From Stieleria maiorica (GTDB lineage: Bacteria > Planctomycetota > Planctomycetia > Pirellulales > Pirellulaceae), in contig NZ_CP036264.1 in the NCBI RefSeq assembly GCF_008035925.1, positions 1 through 64,000 of the forward strand: a DNA stretch of 64,000 nt. Reading direction: 5' to 3'. Shown here piece after piece: positions 45,067 to 54,432 of the stretch (position 1 is the stretch's first letter; each line of letters begins with the position of its first letter). Under the pieces are notes generated by a model. That model saw nothing but the letters and a program-made list of their open reading frames with translations, did no database searches and was not told the DNA's origin. The position numbers and the translations under genes were made by a program.

Positions 45067-45759
45067 ATGCGACCCCTCGTCCAAATCTCACTCGACTTGA
45101 CCAACATCGACGAAGCCCTCGAAACGGCCGAGATCGCCATGCGTGCCGGCGTCGATTGGTTGGAGGCCGGGACACCGTTGATCTTGGCCGAAGGGCTGCA
45201 CGGCGTGCGGGCCCTGCGGTCGGCTTTTCCCGAGACGCCGATCGTGGCGGACCTGAAGACGATGGACGGCGGCTACCTGGAAGCCGAAATGATGGCCAAG
45301 GCGGGGGCCACACACGTCGTCGTGATGGCTCGCGCCCATGAAGAAACCATCCGCTGCGTCGTCAAAGCGGGCGCGGATTTCGGTTGCAAGGTGATGGGGG
45401 ACAACATGGTCTCGGAGGACATGGTGGCCGGCGCGAAGTGGCTGGAGGACCTGGGCTGTGATTTCGTGATCCACCACATCGGTTACGACGAACGGCGTGG
45501 GATCGCCGCGCGTGGGTTGCGGATGCCGAGTCCGCTGGATCAGCTGCGCGAGGTCGTCAATGCGGTTAAAATCCCTGTGCAGGCGGTCGGCGGACTTTCC
45601 TTGGAACAAGCGATCGAGTGTCCCAAGTACGGCGCACCGCTGGTCGTGCTGGGTGCCCCGCTGACGATCGACGCCGACGCCTTCAAAACCGCCGACGGGG
45701 ATTTGGAAGGATCGCTCAAGTTGATCTGCGATGCGGTCCACGCACAATCTGTGAACTAG
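45067..45759 (+). CDS. 3-hexulose-6-phosphate synthase-like / OMP decarboxylase superfamily protein
   Basis: TIM-barrel enzyme of 230 residues. The active-site strand VADLKTMDGG is characteristic of HPS and 3-keto-L-gulonate-6-P decarboxylase. VQISLDLTNIDEALETA, EAGTPLILAEG and VQAVGGLS (phosphate-binding) also fit. HPS condenses formaldehyde with ribulose-5-P, or in reverse makes ribulose-5-P. No phosphohexuloisomerase is adjacent; instead a zinc dehydrogenase and a TIM-barrel isomerase follow on the same strand, pointing to sugar-acid catabolism. The precise reaction is open. Confidence 0.85.
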   Translation: MRPLVQISLDLTNIDEALETAEIAMRAGVDWLEAGTPLILAEGLHGVRALRSAFPETPIVADLKTMDGGYLEAEMMAKAGATHVVVMARAHEETIRCVVKAGADFGCKVMGDNMVSEDMVAGAKWLEDLGCDFVIHHIGYDERRGIAARGLRMPSPLDQLREVVNAVKIPVQAVGGLSLEQAIECPKYGAPLVVLGAPLTIDADAFKTADGDLEGSLKLICDAVHAQSVN

Positions 45760-45865
45760 CCCAGATGCCTGACCCGCCAACCGTCGCTCCCTTCGCCAGA
45801 AGGTGGATCCCTGTGGTCCCGACACTCCGGCGTCATCGCTTTCCCGATTCAGAAAAGACCCGAAC

Positions 45866-46894
45866 ATGAAATCAGCCGCCGTCGTCAATTTTGCCCCCGA
45901 ACCGGAATCGGTCGAATTGAGGGAGATCGATCGGCCGTCGATCGGACCGGAGGATGTGTTGTTGGAAGTGGCCAACGTCGGCGTCTGCGGCAGCGATCTG
46001 CACCAATGGACCGCCAATCATTCCTGGCCGGTCAATTATCCGGTCGTCTTGGGCCACGAGTTCGGCGGCCACATCGCTGAAATCGGTTCTGCGGTCCAGG
46101 GTTGGAAAGAAGGCGATCGGGTCGTCAGTGAGACGGCCGCGATCATCGACCAGAAAAACCCGATGACACGCCGCGGGCTCTACAATCTGGACCCGTCCCG
46201 CAAAGGGTTCGGATATGGCGTCGACGGGGCGATGACGAAGTACGTTCGCGTTCCAGCGCGCATCCTGCACGCCGTTCCCGATGCGTTGCCGTTTGAACAC
46301 GCCTGTCTGACCGAACCTTGCTGTGTGGCCTACAACGCGGTGGTTCGCAACGCGCGGATCGAACCGGGCGACCGCGTGATCGTGCTGGGGCCGGGAACGA
46401 TCGGCATCCTGTGTGCCGCGATGGCGCGTCTGTGCGGTGCCGAAGTCGCCTTGGTCGGTTTGGAATCGGATCGGCGACGGCTGGAGATCGCCCAGGAGCA
46501 TTATGGGTGTGAAAGCATCGTCGGGGATGCGAGCGACTGGGCCCGCCGACGCGACGGTCTGGGATGCGATGGTGTCATCGATGCGGCCGGGGCCAGTGCG
46601 ACGTTGAAGATTGCGATCGATGTCGTCCGACCGGCCGGTTGGATCAGCAAGGTCGGCTGGGGGCCGCAACCGCTCGGTTTCAATCTGGATCCCCTGGTGC
46701 AAAAGAACGTCACGCTGCAAGGCAGTTTCAGTCACAACTGGCCGATCTGGGAACGCGTTCTCGCTTTGCTTACGAGCGGTCAATTGAACGTCCAGCCGAT
46801 CATCGGTGGGGTCTGGCCGATCGATCAGTGGCACGAGGCGTTCGAAAAAATGCACCAGGGCGAAGTCGTCAAATCTGTTTTGAAACCCAGTTGA
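45866..46894 (+). CDS. Zinc-dependent alcohol dehydrogenase family protein
   Basis: Medium-chain dehydrogenase of 342 residues, related to sorbitol and threonine dehydrogenases. The catalytic zinc site is GVCGSDLHQW and GHEFGGHIAEIG. The nucleotide-binding motif is VIVLGPGTIGILCAAMA. The usual four-cysteine structural zinc loop is not seen; the region around residue 100 reads AIIDQKNPMTRRGLYNLD, so it may lack the structural zinc. It is the middle gene of a probable three-gene catabolic operon; only eight bases separate it from the next gene. Confidence 0.9.
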   Translation: MKSAAVVNFAPEPESVELREIDRPSIGPEDVLLEVANVGVCGSDLHQWTANHSWPVNYPVVLGHEFGGHIAEIGSAVQGWKEGDRVVSETAAIIDQKNPMTRRGLYNLDPSRKGFGYGVDGAMTKYVRVPARILHAVPDALPFEHACLTEPCCVAYNAVVRNARIEPGDRVIVLGPGTIGILCAAMARLCGAEVALVGLESDRRRLEIAQEHYGCESIVGDASDWARRRDGLGCDGVIDAAGASATLKIAIDVVRPAGWISKVGWGPQPLGFNLDPLVQKNVTLQGSFSHNWPIWERVLALLTSGQLNVQPIIGGVWPIDQWHEAFEKMHQGEVVKSVLKPS

Positions 46895-46902
46895 GGTCGT
46901 TG

Positions 46903-47793
46903 ATGCCAAAACTTGCCGCATTCCCGAAAGCCTACATGCAGGCGCTCTGCAAAGACGGCTCGATGAAGCTGGCCGAGTGGTTCCAACTGGCAACCACCTT
47001 GGACGTCGATGGCTTGGAGTTTTACGCGGGGTTTCTGGAACTGGCCGATCCCGCCAATTGGCCCCTGCTGCGAACCCAGGTCGAGGACTTGGGGCTGACC
47101 ATCCCGATGCTCTGTTGCTCGCCCGACTTCACGCACCCCGACGCCGACTTTCGTGACGCCGAGATCGCGAAACAGAAGCGCTGGATCGAGATGACCCACA
47201 CACTTGGCGGAAGTTACTGTCGCGTGCTCAGCGGTCAGCGCCGGCCCGAACTGACTCGCGACCAGGGCGTTCGGCTTGCCGCAGACAGCATCAGCGCCTG
47301 TCTGCCCTTCGCACAACAGCACGGGGTGACCTTGATACTGGAGAATCACTACAAGGACGACTTCTGGGAATATCCCGAGTTTGCCCAGGCGATGGAGGTG
47401 TTCTGTGATCTGGTCGCGGCGATCGATCATCCCAATTTCGGCGTCAATTACGATCCCAGCAACGCGTTCCTTGCCGGCGACGATCCGATCGAATTGCTCA
47501 AACGCGTTTCCCATCGCGTCGTCACGATGCACGCCAGTGATCGCTATTTGATCGAGGGGACTTTGGAAGACTTGCGCCGCGAAGAAGGTGGGGCGGTCGG
47601 CTACGCCAAACGTCTCAGCCACGGGGAGATCGGCAAGGGATTGAATGACTACGACGCGATCTTCGGAGAGTTGGCAGGCAAGGGGTTCGACAGTTGGATC
47701 AGCATCGAAGACGGTGTGGAGGGGATCGACCAATTGCGCCGCAGCGCCGATTTCTTGCGAGGCAAGATTGCCCAGTATTGGCCGGCAGTCTGA
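46903..47793 (+). CDS. Sugar phosphate isomerase/epimerase family protein (xylose isomerase-like TIM barrel)
   Basis: Predicted cytosolic TIM-barrel isomerase, 296 residues. The metal-binding pattern LILENHYKDDFWEYPE and FGVNYDPSNAFLAGDDP, then VTMHASDRYL, fit the AP-endonuclease-2/IolE/IolI fold. The ATG at 46903 lies 8 bases after the dehydrogenase stop, so the two are probably co-translated. It may isomerise the product of the dehydrogenase. The exact sugar is unknown. Confidence 0.88.
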   Translation: MPKLAAFPKAYMQALCKDGSMKLAEWFQLATTLDVDGLEFYAGFLELADPANWPLLRTQVEDLGLTIPMLCCSPDFTHPDADFRDAEIAKQKRWIEMTHTLGGSYCRVLSGQRRPELTRDQGVRLAADSISACLPFAQQHGVTLILENHYKDDFWEYPEFAQAMEVFCDLVAAIDHPNFGVNYDPSNAFLAGDDPIELLKRVSHRVVTMHASDRYLIEGTLEDLRREEGGAVGYAKRLSHGEIGKGLNDYDAIFGELAGKGFDSWISIEDGVEGIDQLRRSADFLRGKIAQYWPAV

Positions 47794-47908
47794 CGGCCTG
47801 CTGATTTAATCAGCCGATCGATGACGGTCGACAACGTGACGGGAATGCGGGATAACTGTCGTGTACCGCCGCCCGGTTTCTCGTTTCGATTGCGTTTTCG
47901 TTTGGAAC

Positions 47909-48979
47909 ATGTCCTTGGACCACTCTCGACAGACCAGCTACCGAATTCTGGACGCATCGGCCAACCGGGCGGCCGAGGGGATTCGAACGATCGAGGAGTT
48001 TGTCCGTTTCGGATTGGACGATTCACAAGCCGCGGCGGTTGCAAAGGAACTGCGGCACGAACTCGCCACGGCACTGTCGCGATTGAACCGTGCCGAATTG
48101 CTTGCGGCCCGTGATACCGAGGGTGATGTCGGCACCGCGTTGGAAACGACGGCGGAGTACTCGCGGGCCGAAATCGCCGACGTGATCACCGCCGCGGCCG
48201 AGCGGGTGCAGCAATCACTTCGGGTTCTGGAAGAATACGGAAAGACGGTCGACGTTGAATTCGCCCGCCAGATCGAATCGTTGCGCTATCGGGCGTACAC
48301 GCATCATCGTCAGATTGAACTCGACGCGATCACCGGAAGCAGAAAACGACGACTCGCCGAGGCCGTGTTGTACCTGTTGATCGATTGCGGCCGGTCCGAA
48401 TCCGAGTTCATCGAAAGGCTGCAAACGTTGTCGCATGCCGGTGTCGACGTGTTTCAATTGCGAGACAAACAGGCCCACGATCGTCAGTTGTTCGAACGGG
48501 CCAAATGCGGTGCGTCGATTGCCAAGGATTGCAACGCGTTGTTCATCGTCAACGATCGCGCGGACATCGCGTTGGCCGCCGGCGCCGATGGAGTGCACGT
48601 CGGACAAGACGAATTGCCCGCGGCGATGGCGCGACGCGTGCTCGGCAGCGAGCGATTGGTCGGCGTGTCGACGCACACGATCGATCAAGTGCATCAAACG
48701 ATCCGTGACGGGGCGGATTACATCGGTTGCGGGCCGACGTTTCCCAGTTCGACAAAGTCATTTGGTTCGCACGCCGGGACGGCATTCTTAGACCAAGTTC
48801 ACGCCGAAACCCGACAAACACCCCGCCCGGCCTTCGCGATCGGCGGAATCAATCGGACGAATCTGGATCAGGTGACCGCGTGCGGTTTCCACCGCATCGC
48901 CGTCACGGCGGCGATCAACGACGCCGAAGATCCGGCCGCCGCGGCGAGAGAATTGCGGCGCAGGCTGGTGGATAGGTGA
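47909..48979 (+). CDS. thiE: ThiD2-ThiE fusion, thiamine phosphate synthase
   Basis: Thiamine biosynthesis protein of 356 residues. An N-terminal ThiD2-type helical domain (about 1-130; YRILDASANRAAEGIRTIEE) is fused to a ThiE TIM barrel (about 150-356) with VDVFQLRDKQ, FIVNDRADIALAAGADGVHVGQDELP, GVSTHTIDQV and DYIGCGPTFPSSTK. ThiE joins the pyrimidine pyrophosphate to the thiazole phosphate. ThiD2 has been proposed to support phosphorylation of the pyrimidine. ATG 47909 starts just before the conserved block; 47861 is possible. Confidence 0.9.
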   Translation: MSLDHSRQTSYRILDASANRAAEGIRTIEEFVRFGLDDSQAAAVAKELRHELATALSRLNRAELLAARDTEGDVGTALETTAEYSRAEIADVITAAAERVQQSLRVLEEYGKTVDVEFARQIESLRYRAYTHHRQIELDAITGSRKRRLAEAVLYLLIDCGRSESEFIERLQTLSHAGVDVFQLRDKQAHDRQLFERAKCGASIAKDCNALFIVNDRADIALAAGADGVHVGQDELPAAMARRVLGSERLVGVSTHTIDQVHQTIRDGADYIGCGPTFPSSTKSFGSHAGTAFLDQVHAETRQTPRPAFAIGGINRTNLDQVTACGFHRIAVTAAINDAEDPAAAARELRRRLVDR

Positions 48980-49019
48980 TAGGGTGGGCCGTCGTACGCG
49001 AAGAGGCTGATGCAGGGGA

Positions 49020-50783
49020 TCAACCGGTCGCTGCGCCGACGTGGAGGGGTTTCCAATCGACGACGTGGATTTCGACGCGTCGATAGCCCCGAAACTCGTT
49101 GATCACCGGGCGATAGGCGACTTGAATCGGTCCGTCACAGGCGTTGAGTTCGTCGCACCAGTCGCCGGCACCGAAGGCGACGCCGCGGATGGTTTTTCCG
49201 CCTTGATCCAAACGGACGGTCAAATGCCGGTCGCCGCTGCCCATTCGTCGCGCCGGTTCGGCCAGCGTGACGTTTTGGCAAAGCAACGTCGGCCGCGGAT
49301 TGCCCGCGCCGAAGGGCTCCAATGTTTCGATCTGTTTGATCGTGTTCAGGTTCAATTGAGCGAAGGAGGCTTCGGCGTCGATGACAATTTCAGGTTCGAT
49401 CTCACCGTCCGACCACTGCTGGGAAACCGCTTCGCAGAAATCCTCGCGGAACCCGTCGATCTGACGCTCGTCGATCGTCAACCCCGCGGCGGCTTGGTGT
49501 CCACCGAAACGGACCAGTCGATCCGAGCATTCCGACAGCGCGGCGTGCAAGTCGATCGCCGTGCCCCCGACCCGCCCCGAACCGACCGCGTCGGCTTTGC
49601 CCGAGGCGTCCATGGAGAGGATGATGACCGGTTTGGCATACTTGTCGCTCAGCCGACCGGCCACCACGCCGATCACGCCTTGATGCCAACCGACACCGGC
49701 GAGCACCAATGCGGGATCGTTCTCGGCGTCGAAGTTTTCTTTGACTTGTTTTTGAGCGGCCAGCGTGACGCTGCGTTGCAAGCTGTCACGGTTCTTGTTG
49801 AGCTGGTCGATGTATTCGGCCAGCGCCGTGGCGCGTTCCGGATTGGTGGTCGTCAACAATTCGACGCCCAACTGGGCTTGGCCGAGGCGTCCCGAGGCGT
49901 TCAACCGGGGCGCCAAATTGAAGGCGATGCTCTCGGTATTCAGCGTTGACGCTTCGTCGAGTTTCGTGATCCGCATCAGTTCGGCCAGACCCGGCAACGG
50001 CTCGCTGCCGAGCATCCGCAATCCGTGCGCGACCAGAATGCGATTTTCATCGACCAGTGGGACGACGTCCGCGACGGTTCCGATCGCTGCCAGGGACAGC
50101 GATTGCATCAGGTAGCGACGCAGCGGCTCGCTGACCTTCTTGGATCCGCAAATCGTTTGACACAGCGACCAAGCCAATTTGAATGCCACGCCGGCGCCAC
50201 AGAGTTCGCCGAAGGGATAACCGGACCCGGGTAATCTCGGGTGCACGATCGCATCGGCATCCGGCAGACTGTCATCAAGTGTGTGGTGGTCGGTGATGAT
50301 CAGCTGGACGCCCAGCTCCTTGCACAGTTCGGCACAGGTGACGCTGGTGATTCCGCAGTCGACCGAAATGATCATTTTTTTGCCGCGATCGGCCAGCCGC
50401 CGAATCGCATCGGCGTTCAATCCGTAGCCTTCTTCCAAGCGGTTGGGGACGTGGTAGGCGACGTCTCCGCCGAGCAACTTCAATCCGTTGTACAGGATCG
50501 CTGTCCCGGTCATCCCGTCACAGTCATAGTCGCCATAAACCACGATCGGCGTCTTTTCAGCGATGGCCGCCGCGACCAACTCGGTCGCCTCGGGCACGCC
50601 GGGCAATTCCTGAGGGTCTCGCAATCCCGTCAGCTTAGTCGACAAGAAGGCGTCGGCGGCGTTGCGATCATAAACGCCTCGGCTGACCAGAAGCTGAGCG
50701 ACGACGGGGGGCAAACCGGATCCACGGATCAATTGGTCGACGCGGGCGGCATCATGGGGAACGATCCGCCATTTCCGTTTCAT
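49020..50783 (-). CDS. recJ: Single-stranded-DNA-specific exonuclease RecJ
   Basis: 5'-3' ssDNA exonuclease in RecF-pathway recombination and base-excision repair, 587 residues. DHH-family motifs: VYGDYDCDGMTGTAIL, VDCGITS, ITDHHTLDDSLPDADAIVHP, then the DHHA1 motif FGGHQAAAGLTI, followed by an OB-fold domain. The ATG at 50783 (MKRKWRIVPHD) is chosen; the open frame to 50933 overlaps a family A repeat. It is convergent with the thi gene, 40 bases away. Confidence 0.96.
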   Translation of the reverse strand: MKRKWRIVPHDAARVDQLIRGSGLPPVVAQLLVSRGVYDRNAADAFLSTKLTGLRDPQELPGVPEATELVAAAIAEKTPIVVYGDYDCDGMTGTAILYNGLKLLGGDVAYHVPNRLEEGYGLNADAIRRLADRGKKMIISVDCGITSVTCAELCKELGVQLIITDHHTLDDSLPDADAIVHPRLPGSGYPFGELCGAGVAFKLAWSLCQTICGSKKVSEPLRRYLMQSLSLAAIGTVADVVPLVDENRILVAHGLRMLGSEPLPGLAELMRITKLDEASTLNTESIAFNLAPRLNASGRLGQAQLGVELLTTTNPERATALAEYIDQLNKNRDSLQRSVTLAAQKQVKENFDAENDPALVLAGVGWHQGVIGVVAGRLSDKYAKPVIILSMDASGKADAVGSGRVGGTAIDLHAALSECSDRLVRFGGHQAAAGLTIDERQIDGFREDFCEAVSQQWSDGEIEPEIVIDAEASFAQLNLNTIKQIETLEPFGAGNPRPTLLCQNVTLAEPARRMGSGDRHLTVRLDQGGKTIRGVAFGAGDWCDELNACDGPIQVAYRPVINEFRGYRRVEIHVVDWKPLHVGAATG

Positions 50784-50924
50784 CCTTGGACTCACTTGCT
50801 GTTGAGGGCGCGTGACGCGTTTCAAATCCGGGGCATCGTCAGCGATGCGGAGGCCGTCCGCTCGTCCGTCGTGCGAAGCAAGTTGAGCGGTAACGTCATC
50901 TGAATGGAAGACACCCTCGGTGGC

Positions 50925-51000
50925 TCCCCCCACAAACCGACCTGCAGCCGGAGGCGGAGCCCGGGCGATTTCCGTTCCCAGGCGGAACCCGGGAACAAGA
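50925..51000. repeat. Partial multi-hairpin element, family A (reverse orientation)
   Basis: Contains GCAGCCGGAGGCGGAGCCCG and GTTCCCAGGCGGAACCCGGG, i.e. the family in reversed order relative to 8837-9160. It lies between rpmG and recJ. Confidence 0.6.
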
Positions 51001-51038
51001 CATGATTCCGCACGACCTCGCCCATGGCGGGGCGTTGC

Positions 51039-51203
51039 TTATTTTTTCTTTTCGCCGTGCCAGGTGTGGCGGCGCAGTCGCGGGCTGTACTTCTTCAGAC
51101 GCAGCTTTTCGCCGCCCGGTTTACGCTTCAGGGTGTAGTTGTAATCGCCGGTTTCTTCGCAAACCAGGAAGACCGTTTCGGCCTTTTTCTTGCTCTTAGC
51201 CAT
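51039..51203 (-). CDS. rpmG: 50S ribosomal protein L33
   Basis: A 54-residue ribosomal protein beginning MAKSKKKAETVFLVCEETGD and ending with KYSPRLRRHTWHGEKKK. The pattern YNYTLKRKPGGEKLRLKKYSPRL is that of L33 (bL33). Only one Cys is visible, so this is a Cys-poor, zinc-independent form. It stands alone, without rpmB or tRNA genes nearby. Confidence 0.93.
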   Translation of the reverse strand: MAKSKKKAETVFLVCEETGDYNYTLKRKPGGEKLRLKKYSPRLRRHTWHGEKKK

Positions 51204-51390
51204 CGAAAATCAATTCAGACAGGTGTGATTGTGGGGTTGCATGCCATTTTTCGGGTCGCGGATTATGCCCGCTGACCCCCTGTTTCGGCAAGCCTTGTTT
51301 CCAGAAACCTGCGCCGCGGGGCCGGTTCGGGTTAGAATCAGCTGCTCTGACGCCTCCTTCATTGATCCATCCGCACCGGAATTCTCCCCG

Positions 51391-53298
51391 ATGACTCGCC
51401 TCATCCCCCCCGTTTGTGCTTTGACGACCGCTCGCTTCGCAGCCGGTTTTTTAGCCGGCCTTGTCTTGCTGTCCCAGATGGCGGCGACCGCTGCAGCCGC
51501 CGATCCGCCGAGCCGACCGAACATCGTGTGGATCATGTCGGAGGATAATTCGGCGGACTATCTGCGACACTTTGACCCCGACGGGGCTCCGGCGCCGAAC
51601 ATCGAATCGATGGCGGCCCACGGCGTGACCTTCGATCGCGCGTTTTCCAACGCGCCGGTCTGTTCGGTCGCCCGCACGACATTGATTACCGGTTGTTACG
51701 CCCCGCGGATCGGCACGCAGTTCCATCGACGATTCGTCTCCGTCCCGATGCCCGAGGGACTGCAGATGTTTCCGGCCTACCTGCGGGCGGCCGGCTACTA
51801 CACGACCAACAACAGCAAGGAGGACTACAACGCGGTCAAGGGCTCCGACGTCTGGAGCGAATCGAGTCGAAAGGCGAGCTGGAGGAACCGTCCAGAGGAA
51901 TCGATGCCGTTTTTCCATGTGCAGACGTTCGGCGATTCACATGAAAGCCGGTTGCACTTCAGCCAAGACCAAATGCAGGAGCCGACGCAGACCGATCCGG
52001 CCGGTGTCAAACTGCAGGCCTATTTCCCAGACACCCCGCTGTTTCGTTACACCCGGGCGCGGTACCACGACCGAATGATGAAAATCGACGAACTGGTCGG
52101 CGGCGTGATCGAACAACTTCGTGAAGACGGCCAGTTGGAAAACACGTTCGTGTTCTACTTCGGCGATCACGGCGGGGTCTTGCCACGGTCCAAAGGCTAC
52201 GCGTACGAGGCCGGATTGCACGTGCCGCTGGTCGTGCGAGTTCCGGATCAATTCCAATCGCTGGCGGCACGCGAGCTCGGTTCGCGGACCAAGGGGTTTG
52301 TCGAGTTCGTCGATTTCGGACCGACAGTGCTTAGTCTGGCCGGATTGGAACAACCCGAAGGCGTCGACGGGAAACCGTTTCTGGGGATCGATGCCGATCC
52401 GGAAAAGGTCGATCGACGCGATGAAGCATTCGGGTACGCCGATCGGTTCGATGAAAAGTACGACTTGGTGCGGACGCTGCGGATCGGTGATTTTAAATAC
52501 ATCCGCAACTTCGAACCGTTCTATCCGGACGGATTGCAAAACAACTACCGCTACCTTTGCCTGGCGTATCAGCAGTGGCGCGAACTCTATCAACAAGGAA
52601 AGCTAAGCGGTGCGGCCAAACAATTCTATGAAGCGAAAGCGCCCGAGGCGCTGTATGACTTGAATGCGGATCCGGACGAGGTCAACAATTTGGCGTCGGA
52701 CCCCGAATACGCGACGCAACTGAAACAGATGCGCGATCAACTGGACGATCGGCTCAAGTCGCTGCCGGATCTGAGCTTTGTGATCGAAGCCGTGATGGTC
52801 GATGAAGCGATCAACAATCCGACGGTGTTCGGCGAATCGCACAGCGGTCAAATCACCCGGTACATCGACACGGTGAACCTGGCGCTGCTGCCGATCGAAG
52901 AGGCGCTGCCGGGAATCCAAGCGGCGCTCGATGACGCGGATCCTTGGGTCCGTTACTGGGCGTTGGTCGCCTGCAGCACGCTCGGCGAAGCCGCCAAGCC
53001 ACTGACATCAACGATCGAGAAGTTCCTGTTGGACGTCGAACCGCTGGTCGTGATGCGGGCCGTTGAATACTTGGCGGTCCACAGTGATGTCGAGACGAAA
53101 CCGTCCATGTATCGGTCGCTGGAGCGCGCGACGAACGAACCGGAACTGCTGCGGATGCTCAACACCATCGTCTTCCTCCGCGACTTCCATGGTTACGAGG
53201 TCGACCCGGACAGGTTCCAGTTTCTGCCGGTGTTAACGCCGATCGACCCCAAAGGCCAGGTGATCCACCGATTGCGATATCTGAAGGGTGAAATTTAG
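51391..53298 (+). CDS. Sulfatase with C-terminal HEAT-like region, secreted
   Basis: Formylglycine-dependent sulfatase of 635 residues with a signal peptide (about 1-37). The active-site Cys (about 91) is in APVCSVARTTLITG, a C-S-V-A-R form of the C-x-P/A-x-R motif. The metal-binding pair is SEDN (Glu-Asp rather than Asp-Asp). About 120 residues at the C-terminus (e.g. IQAALDDADPWVRYWALVAC) look like HEAT repeats, probably for protein or substrate contact. The ATG at 51391 is chosen since 51229 would place non-signal residues first. Confidence 0.9.
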   Translation: MTRLIPPVCALTTARFAAGFLAGLVLLSQMAATAAAADPPSRPNIVWIMSEDNSADYLRHFDPDGAPAPNIESMAAHGVTFDRAFSNAPVCSVARTTLITGCYAPRIGTQFHRRFVSVPMPEGLQMFPAYLRAAGYYTTNNSKEDYNAVKGSDVWSESSRKASWRNRPEESMPFFHVQTFGDSHESRLHFSQDQMQEPTQTDPAGVKLQAYFPDTPLFRYTRARYHDRMMKIDELVGGVIEQLREDGQLENTFVFYFGDHGGVLPRSKGYAYEAGLHVPLVVRVPDQFQSLAARELGSRTKGFVEFVDFGPTVLSLAGLEQPEGVDGKPFLGIDADPEKVDRRDEAFGYADRFDEKYDLVRTLRIGDFKYIRNFEPFYPDGLQNNYRYLCLAYQQWRELYQQGKLSGAAKQFYEAKAPEALYDLNADPDEVNNLASDPEYATQLKQMRDQLDDRLKSLPDLSFVIEAVMVDEAINNPTVFGESHSGQITRYIDTVNLALLPIEEALPGIQAALDDADPWVRYWALVACSTLGEAAKPLTSTIEKFLLDVEPLVVMRAVEYLAVHSDVETKPSMYRSLERATNEPELLRMLNTIVFLRDFHGYEVDPDRFQFLPVLTPIDPKGQVIHRLRYLKGEI

Positions 53299-53360
53299 GT
53301 GCGTGTGGATGGGACGGCAGCATCGTGCGGGGCAAAACAATGGGGGCAAAACGATGTGAA

Positions 53361-53493
53361 GGCAGAATGATACGGGGCAGAATGATGATCAGGCCGGTTG
53401 TAGCGCGAATGTAAGCCCACTTCCCCAGCACCATGTCCTCTGGCCAGCCGGCAATTGTTTTGCCCCCATCATTCTGCCCCGTATCATTCTGCC
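53361..53493. repeat. Perfect 27-base inverted repeat, family F
   Basis: GGCAGAATGATACGGGGCAG then AATGATG at 53361-53387 and its exact complement at 53467-53493, separated by 79 bases. Each arm holds two copies of GGCAGAATGAT. Flanking GGGGGCAAAAC and TGTTTTGCCCCC extend the palindrome imperfectly. It fills the gap between two convergent genes. Confidence 0.88.
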
Positions 53494-53514
53494 AAACCTC
53501 CTTCGACGCCCCCC

Positions 53515-54345
53515 TCATCCCTCCGCATCGGCCGCGTCGCTTTCCCAGGGATCGGCCCAGTCTTCCCAGTGCTCCAGATAGGTGGCGTAGGCTTCGCAGT
53601 CGTCGGCTTTGGCCTGGATCCAGGCTTTGCTTTCGGCCGTGATCTCGACCTCCATTTCCAGCGTCATCTTTCCGCTCAGCACCATCGACCGCAGGAACAC
53701 GAAGTAGGTGTCCAGGACGTCGCAGCGGCAATAGTCGCTGATGCCTTTTAAGTCGCCGTCGTCGTACTGTTGTTGCACTTGGTCGCCGGTGACGGACATC
53801 TTGCCGGGTTTGCCGAGTAGCTTGGTGGCAAGGTTCAGCCCGCCGTTGAACCGCGAAGCGCTGAAATTGGTCAACAGATCTTGCAGGTCCAGGTGGGAAT
53901 CGACGCTGAATCGATTCCGCGGCGACCGATAGCCGTCGTTCTTAAACCAGGGTGCGATCGAGATGCCGAAACGGTAGGCGGCCAATTCCATCAGCGGCAA
54001 ATCAAACGTTCGGCCGTTGAACGTGACCCACTGGGGGCGTTTGTAGACCTCCCAACCCTTCCAAAAGTGGGCCGTGATCACGTGGGAACGAAAATTCGGT
54101 TCGTCCAGTGAAACGATGTCGATCAAGCGAAAGTCTTTGGAAACCTTGGCCACGACCACCGCGATGGGGACCTGGAACGTGTAGGGGATGAACGTCGTGC
54201 CCTTTTCCTCCATCAGCTCCGCTTGATAACGCGCGATGGCCTCCTGCGGGGCGAGGGACTCGCCGGGGTAGCGGACTTTCGCGATCAACGCCCCATCGGC
54301 GATACTTTCGCAGTCAAATACCAGATGGGAGACGTCTTCGCTCAT
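53515..54345 (-). CDS. Predicted 3'-5' exonuclease (PolB-type exonuclease domain)
   Basis: A 276-residue stand-alone exonuclease of the DnaQ-like superfamily, PolB-associated subgroup. Acidic motifs: LVFDCESIADG (Exo I, here D-x-E), WVTFNGRTFDLPLME (Exo II) and SDYCRCDVLDTYFVFLR (Exo III region with Asp). The ATG at 54345 is firm; the open frame runs on to 55473 only as antisense of pepT. An acidic tail (WADPWESDAADAEG) ends it. The role is likely repair or nucleic-acid turnover. Confidence 0.87.
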   Translation of the reverse strand: MSEDVSHLVFDCESIADGALIAKVRYPGESLAPQEAIARYQAELMEEKGTTFIPYTFQVPIAVVVAKVSKDFRLIDIVSLDEPNFRSHVITAHFWKGWEVYKRPQWVTFNGRTFDLPLMELAAYRFGISIAPWFKNDGYRSPRNRFSVDSHLDLQDLLTNFSASRFNGGLNLATKLLGKPGKMSVTGDQVQQQYDDGDLKGISDYCRCDVLDTYFVFLRSMVLSGKMTLEMEVEITAESKAWIQAKADDCEAYATYLEHWEDWADPWESDAADAEG

Positions 54346-54432
54346 CAAACACCTTGATCTCGGTTTGAAAATCGTTGTTGGGGTGGGGGCTTTTTCCGAC
54401 ACTTGCCGCACGAGCTTAACACAAAACAAGAC

